Below are positions 1-8,114 of a stretch of DNA of 11,700 nucleotides, in pieces. A program made the translations under genes and the position numbers. Within the stretch, counting starts at the first letter, position 1, and each line of letters starts with the position of its first letter. The DNA is from Saccoglossus kowalevskii (taxonomy: Eukaryota; Hemichordata; Enteropneusta; Harrimaniidae), in assembly GCF_000003605.2 (NCBI RefSeq), contig NW_003145262.1, forward strand, positions 1 to 11,700. The letters are read 5' to 3'. The notes under the pieces were generated by a model that had not been told where the DNA came from, ran no database searches, and worked only from the letters and a program-made list of their open reading frames with translations.

Positions 1-69
1 GAATTTAAGCTGCATCGGGCGTGGTAGTACTGCATGGAGACCGGCTGAGAATACCACGTGCAGTAGGCT
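1..69 (+). rRNA. 5S rRNA unit 0, 5' cut by window edge
   Basis: Starts at 5S nt 49. Carries G52T and G99A. Compared with its duplicate at 1501-1572 it lacks three single bases, each inside a short homopolymer (TT to T, TT to T, GGG to GG), which looks like sequencing error. Same subfamily as unit 7. Confidence 0.8.
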
Positions 70-166
70 GATGAACATTTTTATTCCACCGTACATACTA
101 ACTTTTTCCCCGGGATTTATTGCCTAGCCGAAGTATTAAATTACATCCAATTCCGACGAATATTCA

Positions 167-285
167 GCTACTGCCAAACCATTGCAGAATACACCAGTTC
201 TCGTCCGATCACTGAAGTTAAGCTGCATCGGGCATGGTTAGGACTTGCTCGGGAGACCGGCTGGGAATACCACGTGCACTAGGCC
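167..285 (+). rRNA. 5S rRNA unit 1 (G69A/T77G subfamily)
   Basis: Full length except one C missing at nt 2-3, probably a homopolymer error. Has G69A (mispairs with C108 in helix V), T77G, A84T, T85C, G114C (mispairs with C6 in helix I) and T120C. Otherwise matches unit 8. Followed by a T5 run and a CATTACATTC-type spacer. Confidence 0.85.
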
Positions 286-381
286 CATCAACATTTTTAT
301 TCCACATTACATTCTAAATTTTTCCCATGATTTTTTGCCTAGACGAAGCATTAATTGAAATCCAATTCCGACAAATATTCA

Positions 382-501
382 GCCTACTGCCAAACCATTG
401 CAGAATACACCAGTTCTTGTCCGATCACTGAAGTTAAGCTGCATAGGTCGTGGTTAGTACTTGCATGGGAGACCGGCTGGGAATACCACGTGCAGTAGGC
501 T
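382..501 (+). rRNA. 5S rRNA unit 2
   Basis: 120 nt. Differs from the array majority at C37T, C64A and G67T. Identical to unit 9, related to unit 35. Box C is intact (GCATGGGAGACCGGCTGG) and a T5 run follows. Confidence 0.88.
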
Positions 502-597
502 GATGAACATTTTTATTCCACCGTACATACTAAATTTTTCCTGGGATTTTTTGCTTAGCCGAAGTATTAAATTACATCCAATTCCGACGAATATTCA

Positions 598-717
598 GCC
601 TACTGCCAAACCATTGCAGAATACACCAGTTCTCGTCCGATCACTGAAGTTAAGCTGCATCGGGCATGGTTAGGACTTGCACGGGAGACCGGCTGGGAAT
701 ACCACGTGCAGTAGGCC
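598..717 (+). rRNA. 5S rRNA unit 3 (G69A/T77G subfamily)
   Basis: 120 nt with G69A, T77G, T85C and T120C. Identical to unit 10. The downstream T-run is interrupted (CATTCTTATTCC), so the usual near terminator is missing. Confidence 0.85.
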
Positions 718-813
718 CATCAACATTCTTATTCCACATTACATTCTAAAGTTTTCCCATGCTTTTTTGCGCTAGACGAAGCATTAAATGACATACAATT
801 CGGACGAATATCA

Positions 814-925
814 GCTACTGCCAAACCCATTGCAGAATACACCAGTTCTCGTCCGATCACTGAAGTTAAGCTGCATCGGGCGTGGTTGCATGGGAGACCG
901 GCCTGGAATACCATGTGATTAGTCT
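814..925 (+). pseudogene. 5S rRNA pseudogene unit 4 (7-nt deletion family)
   Basis: 112 nt. Seven bases (AGTACTT or an equivalent shifted choice, nt 73-81) are missing between the intermediate element and box C. This changes the TFIIIA spacing and removes the loop E side of helix IV/V. Also has a changed GGCCTGG in box C, a lost C near nt 112, one C missing near nt 2-3 and an extra C near nt 15. Upstream GAATATTC reads GAATATC. Compare units 11, 16, 31 and 37. Confidence 0.8.
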
Positions 926-1021
926 CATCAACATTTTTATTCCACCGTACATACACAATTTTTCCCGAGATTTTTTGCCTAGCCGAAGCGTTAATCGACA
1001 TGCTATTCTGACGAATATTCA

Positions 1022-1141
1022 GCCTACTGTCAAACCATTGCAGAACACACCAGTTCCCGTTCGATCACTGAATTTAAGCTGCATCGGGTGTGGTTAGTAC
1101 TTGCATGGGAGACCGGCTGAGAATACCACGTGCAGTAGGCT
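1022..1141 (+). rRNA. 5S rRNA unit 5
   Basis: 120 nt with C9T, T25C, T36C, C40T, G52T, C68T and G99A. Close to units 19, 25 and 32. C9T turns the C9-G111 pair at the base of helix I into U-G, which is tolerated. A T6 run follows. Confidence 0.87.
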
Positions 1142-1237
1142 CATCAACTTTTTTATACCACATTACATACTTACTTTTACCCATAATTTTTTGTCTAGCC
1201 GTAGCATTAAATGACATCCTATTCCGACGAATATTCA

Positions 1238-1356
1238 GCCTACTGCCAAACAATTGCAGAATACACCAGTTCTCGTCTGATCACTGAAGTTAAGCTAACC
1301 GGACGTGGTTAGTACTTGCATGGGAGACCGGCTGAGAATATCACGTGCAGTAGGCT
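1238..1356 (+). pseudogene. 5S rRNA unit 6 (AACC family, helix II broken)
   Basis: 119 nt. The 3' strand of helix II, normally CTGCATCGGG, reads CTAACCGGA, while the 5' strand still reads TTGCAG, so the TGCAG:CTGCA pairing is lost. Also C15A, C41T, G99A and C105T. Recurs as units 24, 41, 45, 47 and 51. Called a pseudogene on structural grounds; expression is unknown. Confidence 0.65.
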
Positions 1357-1452
1357 TATCAACATTTTTATTCCACCATACATACTATCTTTTTCCCGTG
1401 ATTTTTTGTCTAGCCGAAGCATTAATTGAAATCCAATTCCGACAAATATTCA

Positions 1453-1572
1453 GCCTACTGCCAAACCATTGCAGAATACACCAGTTCTTGTCCGATCACT
1501 GAATTTAAGCTGCATCGGGCGTGGTTAGTACTTGCATGGGAGACCGGCTGAGAATACCACGTGCAGTAGGCT
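1453..1572 (+). rRNA. 5S rRNA unit 7
   Basis: 120 nt with C37T, G52T and G99A. Its 3' half matches unit 0 apart from that unit's homopolymer losses. T5 terminator present. Confidence 0.88.
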
Positions 1573-1669
1573 GATGAACATTTTTATTCCACCGTACATA
1601 CTAACTTTTTCCCCGGGATTTATTGCCTAGCCGAAGTATTAAATTACATCCAATTCCGACGAATATTCA

Positions 1670-1789
1670 GCCTACTGCCAAACCATTGCAGAATACACCA
1701 GTTCTCGTCCGATCACTGAAGTTAAGCTGCATCGGGCATGGTTAGGACTTGCTCGGGAGACCGGCTGGGAATACCACGTGCACTAGGCC
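1670..1789 (+). rRNA. 5S rRNA unit 8 (G69A/T77G subfamily)
   Basis: 120 nt with G69A, T77G, A84T, T85C, G114C and T120C; same as units 1 and 34. Two helix mismatches (helix V and helix I) and two changes in box C make function doubtful. Confidence 0.85.
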
Positions 1790-1885
1790 CATCAACATTT
1801 TTATTCCACATTACATTCTAAATTTTTCCCATGATTTTTTGCCTAGACGAAGCATTAATTGAAATCCAATTCCGACAAATATTCA

Positions 1886-2005
1886 GCCTACTGCCAAACC
1901 ATTGCAGAATACACCAGTTCTTGTCCGATCACTGAAGTTAAGCTGCATAGGTCGTGGTTAGTACTTGCATGGGAGACCGGCTGGGAATACCACGTGCAGT
2001 AGGCT
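1886..2005 (+). rRNA. 5S rRNA unit 9
   Basis: 120 nt with C37T, C64A and G67T. Identical to unit 2 at an offset of 1504 bp. Confidence 0.88.
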
Positions 2006-2101
2006 GATGAACATTTTTATTCCACCGTACATACTAAATTTTTCCTGGGATTTTTTGCTTAGCCGAAGTATTAAATTACATCCAATTCCGACGAATATTC
2101 A

Positions 2102-2221
2102 GCCTACTGCCAAACCATTGCAGAATACACCAGTTCTCGTCCGATCACTGAAGTTAAGCTGCATCGGGCATGGTTAGGACTTGCACGGGAGACCGGCTGG
2201 GAATACCACGTGCAGTAGGCC
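2102..2221 (+). rRNA. 5S rRNA unit 10 (G69A/T77G subfamily)
   Basis: 120 nt with G69A, T77G, T85C and T120C. Identical to unit 3. Near terminator interrupted (CATTCTTATT). Confidence 0.85.
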
Positions 2222-2317
2222 CATCAACATTCTTATTCCACATTACATTCTAAAGTTTTCCCATGCTTTTTTGCCTAGACGAAGCATTAAATGACATACA
2301 ATTCGGACGAATATTCA

Positions 2318-2429
2318 GCCTACTGCCAAACCATTGCAGAATACACCAGTTCTCGTCCGATCACTGAAGTTAAGCTGCATCGGGCGTGGTTGCATGGGAG
2401 ACCGGCCTGGAATACCATGTGATTAGGCT
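2318..2429 (+). pseudogene. 5S rRNA pseudogene unit 11 (7-nt deletion family)
   Basis: 112 nt. Same 7-nt loss before box C as unit 4, with GGCCTGG in box C and CATGTGATTAGGCT at the 3' end. The following T-run is interrupted (CATTGTTATT). Confidence 0.8.
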
Positions 2430-2525
2430 CATCAACATTGTTATTCCACCGTACATACTAACGCTTTCCCGGGATGTTTTGCCTAGCCGTAGCAGTAAAT
2501 GACATCCAATTCCGACGAATATTCA

Positions 2526-2645
2526 GACTACTGCCAAACCATTGCAGAATACACCAGTTCTCGTCCGATCACTGAAGTTAAGCTGCATCGGGCGTGGTTA
2601 GTACTTGCATGGGAGACAGGCTGGGAATACCACGTGCATTAGGCT
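2526..2645 (+). rRNA. 5S rRNA unit 12
   Basis: 120 nt with C2A, C93A and G114T. C2A and G114T each break a helix I pair (with G118 and C6). Box C reads GAGACAGG. A T5 run follows. Confidence 0.86.
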
Positions 2646-2740
2646 CATCAACATTTTTATTCCACTGTACATACTAACGTTTTGCCGGGATTTTTGCCTA
2701 GCCGTAGCAGTAAATGACATCCAATTCCGACGAATATTCA

Positions 2741-2860
2741 GACTACTGCCAAACCATTGCAGAATACACCAGTTCTCGTCCGATCACTGAAGTTAAGCTG
2801 CATCGGGCGTGGTTAGTACTTGCATGGGAGACCGGCTGGGAATACCACATGCAGTATGCT
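2741..2860 (+). rRNA. 5S rRNA unit 13
   Basis: 120 nt with C2A, G109A and G117T. Three pairs in helices I and V are weakened; box A and box C are intact. Confidence 0.86.
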
Positions 2861-2956
2861 TATCAACATTTTTATTCCACCATACATACCAAATTTTTCC
2901 CGGGATTTTTTGCCTAGCCAACGCGTTAATCCACAGGCAATTCTGACGAATATTCA

Positions 2957-3075
2957 ACCTACTGTCAAACAATTGCAGAACACACCAGTTCTCGTCCGAT
3001 CACTGAATTTAAGCTGCATCAGGCGTGGTTAGTACTTGCATGGGAGACCGGCTGGGAATACAACGTGCAGTAGCT
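2957..3075 (+). rRNA. 5S rRNA unit 14
   Basis: 119 nt with G1A, C9T, C15A, T25C, G52T, G65A and C106A, and one G lost near the 3' end (TAGCT for TAGGCT). Possibly degenerate. Its downstream T-run is only T4 (CATTTTCATT). Confidence 0.82.
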
Positions 3076-3171
3076 CATCAACATTTTCATTCCACATTAC
3101 ATACTAACTTTTACCCATGATTTTTTGCCTAGCCGTAGCATTAAATGACATCCGATTCGGACGAATATTCA

Positions 3172-3291
3172 GCTTACTGGCAAACCATTGCAGAATACAC
3201 CAGTTCTAGACCGATCTCTGAAGATAACATGCATCGGGCGTGGTTAGTACTTGCATGGGAGACCGGCTGGGAATACCACGTGCAGTAGGCT
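3172..3291 (+). rRNA. 5S rRNA unit 15, box A diverged
   Basis: 120 nt with C3T, C9G, C37A, T39A, A46T, T53A, G57C and C58A. Box A reads AGATAACATGCATC instead of AGTTAAGCTGCATC, so TFIIIC/TFIIIA recognition is probably impaired; likely a pseudogene. Confidence 0.78.
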
Positions 3292-3386
3292 GACGAGCAT
3301 TTTTATTCCACCATACATACTATCTTTTTCCCGTGTTTTTTGCCTAGACGAAGCATTAAATGACATACAATTCGGACGAATATTCA

Positions 3387-3499
3387 GCCTACTGCCAAAC
3401 CATTGCAGAATACACCAGTTCTCGACCGATCACTGAAGTTATGCTGCATCGGGCGTGGTTGCATTGGAGACCGGCCTGGAAGATTATGTGCATTAGGCT
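3387..3499 (+). pseudogene. 5S rRNA pseudogene unit 16 (7-nt deletion family)
   Basis: 113 nt. 7-nt loss before box C, plus T39A, A56T, CATTGGAG in box C and a scrambled loop after it (GGAAGATTATG). T-run interrupted (CATTGTTATT). Confidence 0.8.
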
Positions 3500-3595
3500 C
3501 ATCAACATTGTTATTCCACCGTACATACTAACGCTTTCCCGGGATGTTTTGCCTAGCCGTAGCAGTAAATGACATCCAATTCCGACGAATATTCA

Positions 3596-3715
3596 GACTA
3601 CTGCCTAACCATTGCAGAATACACCAGTTCTCGTCCGATCACTGAAGTTAAGCTGCATCGGGGGTGGTTAGTACTTGCATAGGACACAGGCTGGGAATAC
3701 CACGTGCATTAGGCT
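3596..3715 (+). rRNA. 5S rRNA unit 17, box C diverged
   Basis: 120 nt with C2A, A11T, C68G, G86A, G90C, C93A and G114T. Box C reads GCATAGGACACAGGCTGG. Very like unit 20 in its 3' half. Probably weak or inactive. Confidence 0.82.
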
Positions 3716-3811
3716 CATCGACATTTTTATTCCACCGTACATACTAACGTTTTCCCGGGATTTTTTGCCTAGCCGTAGCAGTAAATGACATCCAATTCCG
3801 ACGAATATTCA

Positions 3812-3931
3812 GCCTACTGCCAAACCATTGCAGAATACACCAGTTCTCGTCCGATCACTGAAGTTAAGCTGCATCGGGCGTGGTTAGTACTTGCATGGGA
3901 GACTGGCTGGGAATACCACGTGCAGTAGGCT
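3812..3931 (+). rRNA. 5S rRNA unit 18, near-consensus
   Basis: 120 nt with a single difference (C93T) from the array majority. Helices I, II and V pair fully and box A, intermediate element and T5 terminator are present. One of the better candidates for an active gene. Confidence 0.9.
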
Positions 3932-4026
3932 TATCAACATTTTTATTCCACCGTACATACCAAATTTTCCCGGGATTTTTTGCCTAGCCAACTCTTTAAA
4001 CCACAGGCAATTCTGACGAATATTCA

Positions 4027-4146
4027 GCCTACTGTCAAACCATTGCAGAACACACCAGTTCCCGTTCGATCACTGAAGTTAAGCTGCATCGGGCGTGGTT
4101 AGTACTTGCATGGGAGACCGGCTGAGAATACCACGTGCAGTAGGCT
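4027..4146 (+). rRNA. 5S rRNA unit 19
   Basis: 120 nt with C9T, T25C, T36C, C40T and G99A. Same gene subtype as unit 32. T5 run follows. Confidence 0.87.
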
Positions 4147-4242
4147 CATCATCATTTTTATTCCACATTACATACTTACTTTTGCCCATGATTTTTTGCC
4201 TAGCCGTAGCATTAAATGACATCCAATTCGGACGAATATTCA

Positions 4243-4362
4243 GCCTACTGCCAAACCATTGCAGAATACACCAGTTCTCGTCCGATCACTGAAGTTAAGC
4301 TGCATCGGGGGTGGTTAGTACTTGCATAGAACACAGGCTGGGAATACCACGTGCATTAGGCT
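4243..4362 (+). rRNA. 5S rRNA unit 20, box C diverged
   Basis: 120 nt with C68G, G86A, G88A, G90C, C93A and G114T. Its 3' half pairs with unit 17 in the ~647-bp block duplication. Confidence 0.82.
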
Positions 4363-4458
4363 CATCGACATTTTTATTCCACCGTACATACTAACGTTTT
4401 CCCGGGATTTTTTGCCTAGCCGTAGCAGTAAATGACATCCAATTCCGACGAATATTCA

Positions 4459-4578
4459 GCCTACTGCCAAACCATTGCAGAATACACCAGTTCTCGTCCG
4501 ATCACTGAAGTTAAGCTGCATCGGGCGTGGTTAGTACTTGCATGGGAGACTGGCTGGGAATACCACGTGCAGTAGGCT
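4459..4578 (+). rRNA. 5S rRNA unit 21, near-consensus
   Basis: 120 nt, only C93T; identical to unit 18 (647 bp upstream). Intact helices, control region and T5 terminator. Confidence 0.9.
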
Positions 4579-4674
4579 TATCAACATTTTTATTCCACCG
4601 TACATACCAAATTTTTCCCGGGATTTTTTGCCTAGCCAACGCTTTAAACCACAGGCAATTCTGACGAATATTCA

Positions 4675-4794
4675 GCCTACTGTCAAACCATTGCAGAACA
4701 CACCAGTTCTCGTCCGATCACTGAATTTAAGCTGCATCGGGCGTGGTTAGTACTTGCATGGGAGACCGGCTGGGAATACCACGTGCAGTAGGCT
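4675..4794 (+). rRNA. 5S rRNA unit 22
   Basis: 120 nt with C9T, T25C and G52T. Like unit 49. The T-run after it is broken (CATTTATATT). Confidence 0.88.
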
Positions 4795-4890
4795 CATCAA
4801 CATTTATATTCCACATTACATACTTACTTTTGCCCATGATTTTTTGCCTAGCCGTAGCATTAAATGACATCCAATTCGGACGAATATTCA

Positions 4891-5010
4891 GCCTACTGCC
4901 AAACCATTGCAGAATACACCAGTTCTCGTCCGATCGCCGAAGTTAAGCTGCATCGGGCGTGGTTAGTACTTGCATGGAAGACCTGCTGGGAATGCCACGT
5001 GCAGTAGGCT
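4891..5010 (+). rRNA. 5S rRNA unit 23
   Basis: 120 nt with A46G, T48C, G88A, G94T and A104G. Same as units 40 and 50. T48C breaks the CAGT:ACTG pairing of helix III. Confidence 0.87.
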
Positions 5011-5106
5011 TATCAACATTTTTATTCCACTGTACATACTATATTTTTCCCTTTATTATTTGCCGAGCCGAAACATTAATTGAAATCCTATTCCGACGAA
5101 TATTCA

Positions 5107-5225
5107 GCCTACTGATAAACCATTGCAGAATACACCAGTTCTCGTCTGATCACTGAATTTAAGCTAACCGGACGTGGTTAGTACTTGCATGGGAGACCAG
5201 CTGAGAATATCACGTGCAGTAGGCT
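5107..5225 (+). pseudogene. 5S rRNA unit 24 (AACC family, helix II broken)
   Basis: 119 nt with C9A, C10T, C41T, G52T, the CTAACCGGA replacement, G94A, G99A and C105T. Same block position as units 41 and 51. Confidence 0.65.
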
Positions 5226-5321
5226 TATCAACATTTTTATTCCACCATACATACTATCTTTTTCCCGTGATTGTTTGTCTAGCCGAAGCATTAATTGAAA
5301 TCCAATTCCGACAAATGTTCA

Positions 5322-5441
5322 GCCTACTGCCAAACCATTGCAGAACACACCAGTTCCCGTTCGATCACTGAATTTAAGCTGCATCGGGCGTGGTTAGTAC
5401 TTGCATGGAAGACTGGCTGAGAATACCACGTGCAGTAGGCT
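5322..5441 (+). rRNA. 5S rRNA unit 25
   Basis: 120 nt with T25C, T36C, C40T, G52T, G88A, C93T and G99A. Upstream spacer (CCATACATACTATC class) matches those before units 42 and 52, while its gene body is of the unit 5/19 type: a chimeric unit. T6 run follows. Confidence 0.86.
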
Positions 5442-5537
5442 CATCAACTTTTTTATACCACATTACATACTTAATTTTACCCATGATTTTTTGTCTAGCC
5501 GTAGCATTATATGACATCCAATTCCGACGAATATTCA

Positions 5538-5657
5538 GCCTACTGCCAAACCATTGCAGAATACACCAGTTCTCGTCCGATCACTGAAGTTAAGCTGCAT
5601 CGGGCGTGGTTAATACTTGCATGGGAGACCTGCTGGGAATGCCACGTGCAGTAGGCT
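5538..5657 (+). rRNA. 5S rRNA unit 26
   Basis: 120 nt with G76A, G94T and A104G. Box A intact, T5 present. Confidence 0.88.
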
Positions 5658-5753
5658 TATCAACATTTTTATTCCACCATACATACTATCTTTTTCCCTT
5701 TATTATTTGCCGAGCCGAAACATTAATTGAAATCCTATTCCGACGAATATTCA

Positions 5754-5873
5754 GCCTACTGCCAAACCATTGCAGAATACACCAGTTCTCGTCCGATCAC
5801 TGAAGTTAAGCTGCATCGGGCGTGGTTAGTATTTGCATGGGAGACCGGCTGGGAATACCACGTGCAGTAGGCT
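5754..5873 (+). rRNA. 5S rRNA unit 27, near-consensus
   Basis: 120 nt with only C79T relative to the array majority. All helices can form; box A, box C and the T5 terminator are intact. Strong candidate for a functional gene. Confidence 0.9.
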
Positions 5874-5969
5874 GATGAATATTTTTATTCCACCATACAT
5901 ACTAACTTTTTCCCGGGATTTTTTGCCTAGCCGAAGTATTAAATTACATCCAATTCCAACGAATATTCA

Positions 5970-6089
5970 GCCTACTGCCAAACCATTGCAGAATACACTA
6001 CTTCTCGTCCGATCACTGAAGTTAAGCTCCATCGGGCGTGGTTAGTACTTGCATGGGAGACCGGCTGGGAATAATATGTCCAGTAGGCT
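5970..6089 (+). rRNA. 5S rRNA unit 28, diverged 3' end
   Basis: 120 nt with C30T, G32C, G60C, C105A, C106T, C108T and G111C. The 3' strand of helix V (CCACG) is lost (reads ATATG). Probably non-functional. The T-run after it is T5. Confidence 0.82.
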
Positions 6090-6187
6090 CATCAACATTT
6101 TTACTCCACCGTACTTACTAACTTTTTTCCATGATTTTTTGCCTAACCCGAAGTACTAAAATTACATCCAATTCCGACGAATATTCA

Positions 6188-6308
6188 GCTTACTGTCAAA
6201 CCAATGCAGAATACACCCAGTTCTCGTCCGATCACTGAAGTTAAGCTGCATCGGGCGTGACAGTACTTGCATGGGAGACCGGGCTGGGAATACCACGTGC
6301 AGTAGGCT
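6188..6308 (+). rRNA. 5S rRNA unit 29 with small indels
   Basis: 121 nt with C3T, C9T and T17A, an extra C near nt 30, one base lost near nt 72-74 (CGTGACAG) and an extra G near nt 95. The spacer just before it also carries an extra C and A (GCCTAACCCGAAG, ACTAAAATTAC). Degenerate, or locally error-prone sequence. Confidence 0.8.
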
Positions 6309-6402
6309 GATGAACTTTTTTATTCCAGAGTACATACTAACTTTTCCCGAGATTTTTGCCTAGCCGAAGCATTAATTGAAATCCAATTCCGACAAATATT
6401 CA

Positions 6403-6522
6403 GTCTACTGCCAAACCATTGCAGAATACACCAGTTCTCGTCCGATCTCTGAAGATAAGCTGCATCGGGCGTGGTTTGTACTTGCATGGGAGACCGGCTG
6501 AGAATACCACGTGCAGTAGGCT
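6403..6522 (+). rRNA. 5S rRNA unit 30
   Basis: 120 nt with C2T (keeps a U-G pair with G118), A46T, T53A, A75T and G99A. Close to unit 44. T53A lies in box A. Confidence 0.86.
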
Positions 6523-6618
6523 GATGAATATTTTTATTCCACCATACATACTATCTTTTTCCCGTGTTTTTTTGCCTAGACGAAGCATTAAATGACATAC
6601 AATTCGGACGAATATTCA

Positions 6619-6731
6619 GCCTACTGCCAAACCATCGCAGAATACACCAGTTCTCGTCCGATCACTGAAGTTAAGCTACATCGGGCGTGGTTGCATTGGA
6701 GACCGGCCTGGAATATCATGTGCATTAGGCT
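6619..6731 (+). pseudogene. 5S rRNA pseudogene unit 31 (7-nt deletion family)
   Basis: 113 nt. 7-nt loss before box C, T18C, G60A, CATTGGAG and GGCCTGG in box C. T-run interrupted (CATTATTATT). Confidence 0.8.
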
Positions 6732-6827
6732 CATCAACATTATTATTCCACCGTACATACCAAATTTTTCCCGGGATTTTTTGCCTAGCCAAAGCGTTAA
6801 ACGACATGCAATTCTGACGAATATTCC

Positions 6828-6947
6828 GCCTACTGTCAAACCATTGCAGAACACACCAGTTCCCGTTCGATCACTGAAGTTAAGCTGCATCGGGCGTGGT
6901 TAGTACTTGCATGGGAGACCGGCTGAGAATACCACGTGCAGTAGGCT
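6828..6947 (+). rRNA. 5S rRNA unit 32
   Basis: 120 nt with C9T, T25C, T36C, C40T and G99A; identical subtype to unit 19. The palindrome upstream is unchanged but the following base is altered (ATTCCG for ATTCAG). Confidence 0.87.
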
Positions 6948-7043
6948 CATCATCATTTTTATTCCACATTACATACTAACTTTTTTCCATGATTTTTTGC
7001 CTAGACGAAACATTAAATGACATACAATTCGGACGAATATTCA

Positions 7044-7163
7044 GCCTACTGCCTAACCATTGCAGAATACACCAGTTCTCGTCCGATCACTGAAGTTAAG
7101 CTGCATCGGGCGTGGTTAGTACTTGCATGGGAGACAGGCTTGGAATACCACATGCATTAGCCT
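7044..7163 (+). rRNA. 5S rRNA unit 33
   Basis: 120 nt with A11T, C93A, G98T, G109A, G114T and G118C. Three of these weaken helices I and V. Likely degenerate. Confidence 0.83.
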
Positions 7164-7259
7164 CATCAACATTTTTATTCAACCGTACAAACTAACGTTT
7201 TCCCGGGATTTTTTGCCTAGCCGTAGCAGTAAATGACATCCAATTCCGACGAATATTCA

Positions 7260-7379
7260 GCCTACTGCCAAACCATTGCAGAATACACCAGTTCTCGTCC
7301 GATCACTGAAGTTAAGCTGCATCGGGCATGGTTAGGACTTGCTCGGGAGACCGGCTGGGAATACCACGTGCACTAGGCC
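7260..7379 (+). rRNA. 5S rRNA unit 34 (G69A/T77G subfamily)
   Basis: 120 nt with G69A, T77G, A84T, T85C, G114C and T120C; same as unit 8. First unit of the third copy of the unit 1-5 block. Confidence 0.85.
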
Positions 7380-7475
7380 CATCAACATTTTTATTCCACA
7401 TTACATTCTAAATTATTCCCATGATTTTTTGCCTAGACGAAGCATTAATTGAAATCCAATTCCGACAAATATTCA

Positions 7476-7595
7476 GCCTACTGCCAAACCATTGCAGAAT
7501 ACACCAGTTCTTGTCCGATCACTGAAGTTAAGCTGTATAGGGCGTGGTTAGTACTTGCATGGGAGACCGGCTGGGAATACCACGTGCAGTAGGCT
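7476..7595 (+). rRNA. 5S rRNA unit 35
   Basis: 120 nt with C37T, C61T and C64A; related to units 2 and 9 but lacking G67T. Confidence 0.87.
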
Positions 7596-7691
7596 GATGA
7601 ACATTTTTATTCCACCGTACATACTAAATTTTTCCTGGGATTTTTTGCTTAGTCGAAGTATTAAATTACATCCAATTCCGACGAATATTCA

Positions 7692-7811
7692 GCCTACTGC
7701 CAAACCATTGCAGAATACACCAGTTCTCGTCCGATCACTGAAGTTAAGCTGCATCGGGCATGGTTAGGACTTGCTCGGGAGACCGGCTGGGAATACCACG
7801 TGCTGTAGGCC
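7692..7811 (+). rRNA. 5S rRNA unit 36 (G69A/T77G subfamily)
   Basis: 120 nt with G69A, T77G, A84T, T85C, A113T and T120C. T-run interrupted (CATTCTTATT), as after units 3 and 10. Confidence 0.85.
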
Positions 7812-7906
7812 CATCAACATTCTTATTCCACATTACATTCTAAAGTTTTCCCATGCTTTTTTGCCTAGGCGAAGCTATAATGACATACAATTCGGACGAA
7901 TATTCA

Positions 7907-8018
7907 GCCTACTGCCAAACCATTGCAGAATACACCAGTTCTCGTCCGATCACTGAAGTTAAGCTGCATCGGGCGTGGTTGCATGGGAGACCGGCCTGGA
8001 ATACCATGTGATTAGGCT
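7907..8018 (+). pseudogene. 5S rRNA pseudogene unit 37 (7-nt deletion family)
   Basis: 112 nt. Same 7-nt deletion, GGCCTGG and CATGTGATTAGGCT 3' end as unit 11. T5 run follows. The spacer before it has CTAGGCGAAGCTATAATGAC where relatives read CTAGACGAAGCATTAAATGAC. Confidence 0.8.
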
Positions 8019-8114
8019 CATCAACATTTTTATTCCACCGTACATACACAATTTTTCCCGGGATTTTTTGCCTAGCCGAAGCGTTAATCGACATGCAATT
8101 CTGACGAATATTCA

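Larger units (their letters stand above)
1..920 (+). repeat. Higher-order block A, copy 1 (units 0-4)
   Basis: Matches 1501-2424 through spacers and genes alike. I see no substitutions, only about eight 1-nt indels, all in this copy. Similarity ends near 920, where the spacer after unit 4 changes class. Confidence 0.9.
1501..2424 (+). repeat. Higher-order block A, copy 2 (units 7-11)
   Basis: Second copy of the block at 1-920, offset 1500-1504 bp. Shares rare markers such as CCCCGGGATTTATTGCC in the spacer after units 0 and 7. Confidence 0.9.
3660..4940 (+). repeat. Tandem duplication of a three-unit block (~647 bp)
   Basis: The half-unit with GGGGTGGTTAG and ACACAGG (unit 17), followed by units 18 and 19, recurs as units 20, 21 and 22 at an offset of 645-648 bp. 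Units 18 and 21 are identical. The copies differ at a few sites, e.g. unit 19 has T36C/C40T and unit 22 does not. Confidence 0.85.
4530..5322 (+). repeat. Higher-order block B, copy 1 (units 21-25)
   Basis: Order of subtypes: near-consensus gene, CCGTACATACCAAA spacer, C9T/T25C gene, CATTACATAC spacer, A46G/T48C gene, CTTTATTATTTGCC spacer, AACC gene, CCATACATACTATC spacer. The same order recurs at 10290-11124, and its second half at 8565-8996. Confidence 0.85.

Noticed and set aside
461-673. Open frames of 60-103 codons recurring every ~216 bp on the + strand (MHGRPAGNTTC..., MVSTCMGD...)
   Set aside because: They start in box C or just before it (GCATGGGAGACC) and run through the spacer into the next 5S gene. 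They simply reflect a repeat without a stop in that frame, and they break with each indel.
2526-2860. C2A in units 12, 13 and 17 as a compensatory change in helix I
   Set aside because: Its partner G118 is unchanged; the accompanying G114T or G117T hits other pairs, so the changes add damage and do not compensate.
6621-6890. Antisense open frames across 5S units (e.g. 89 codons)
   Set aside because: They are reverse-strand readings of the 5S gene and spacer, with no independent coding signal.
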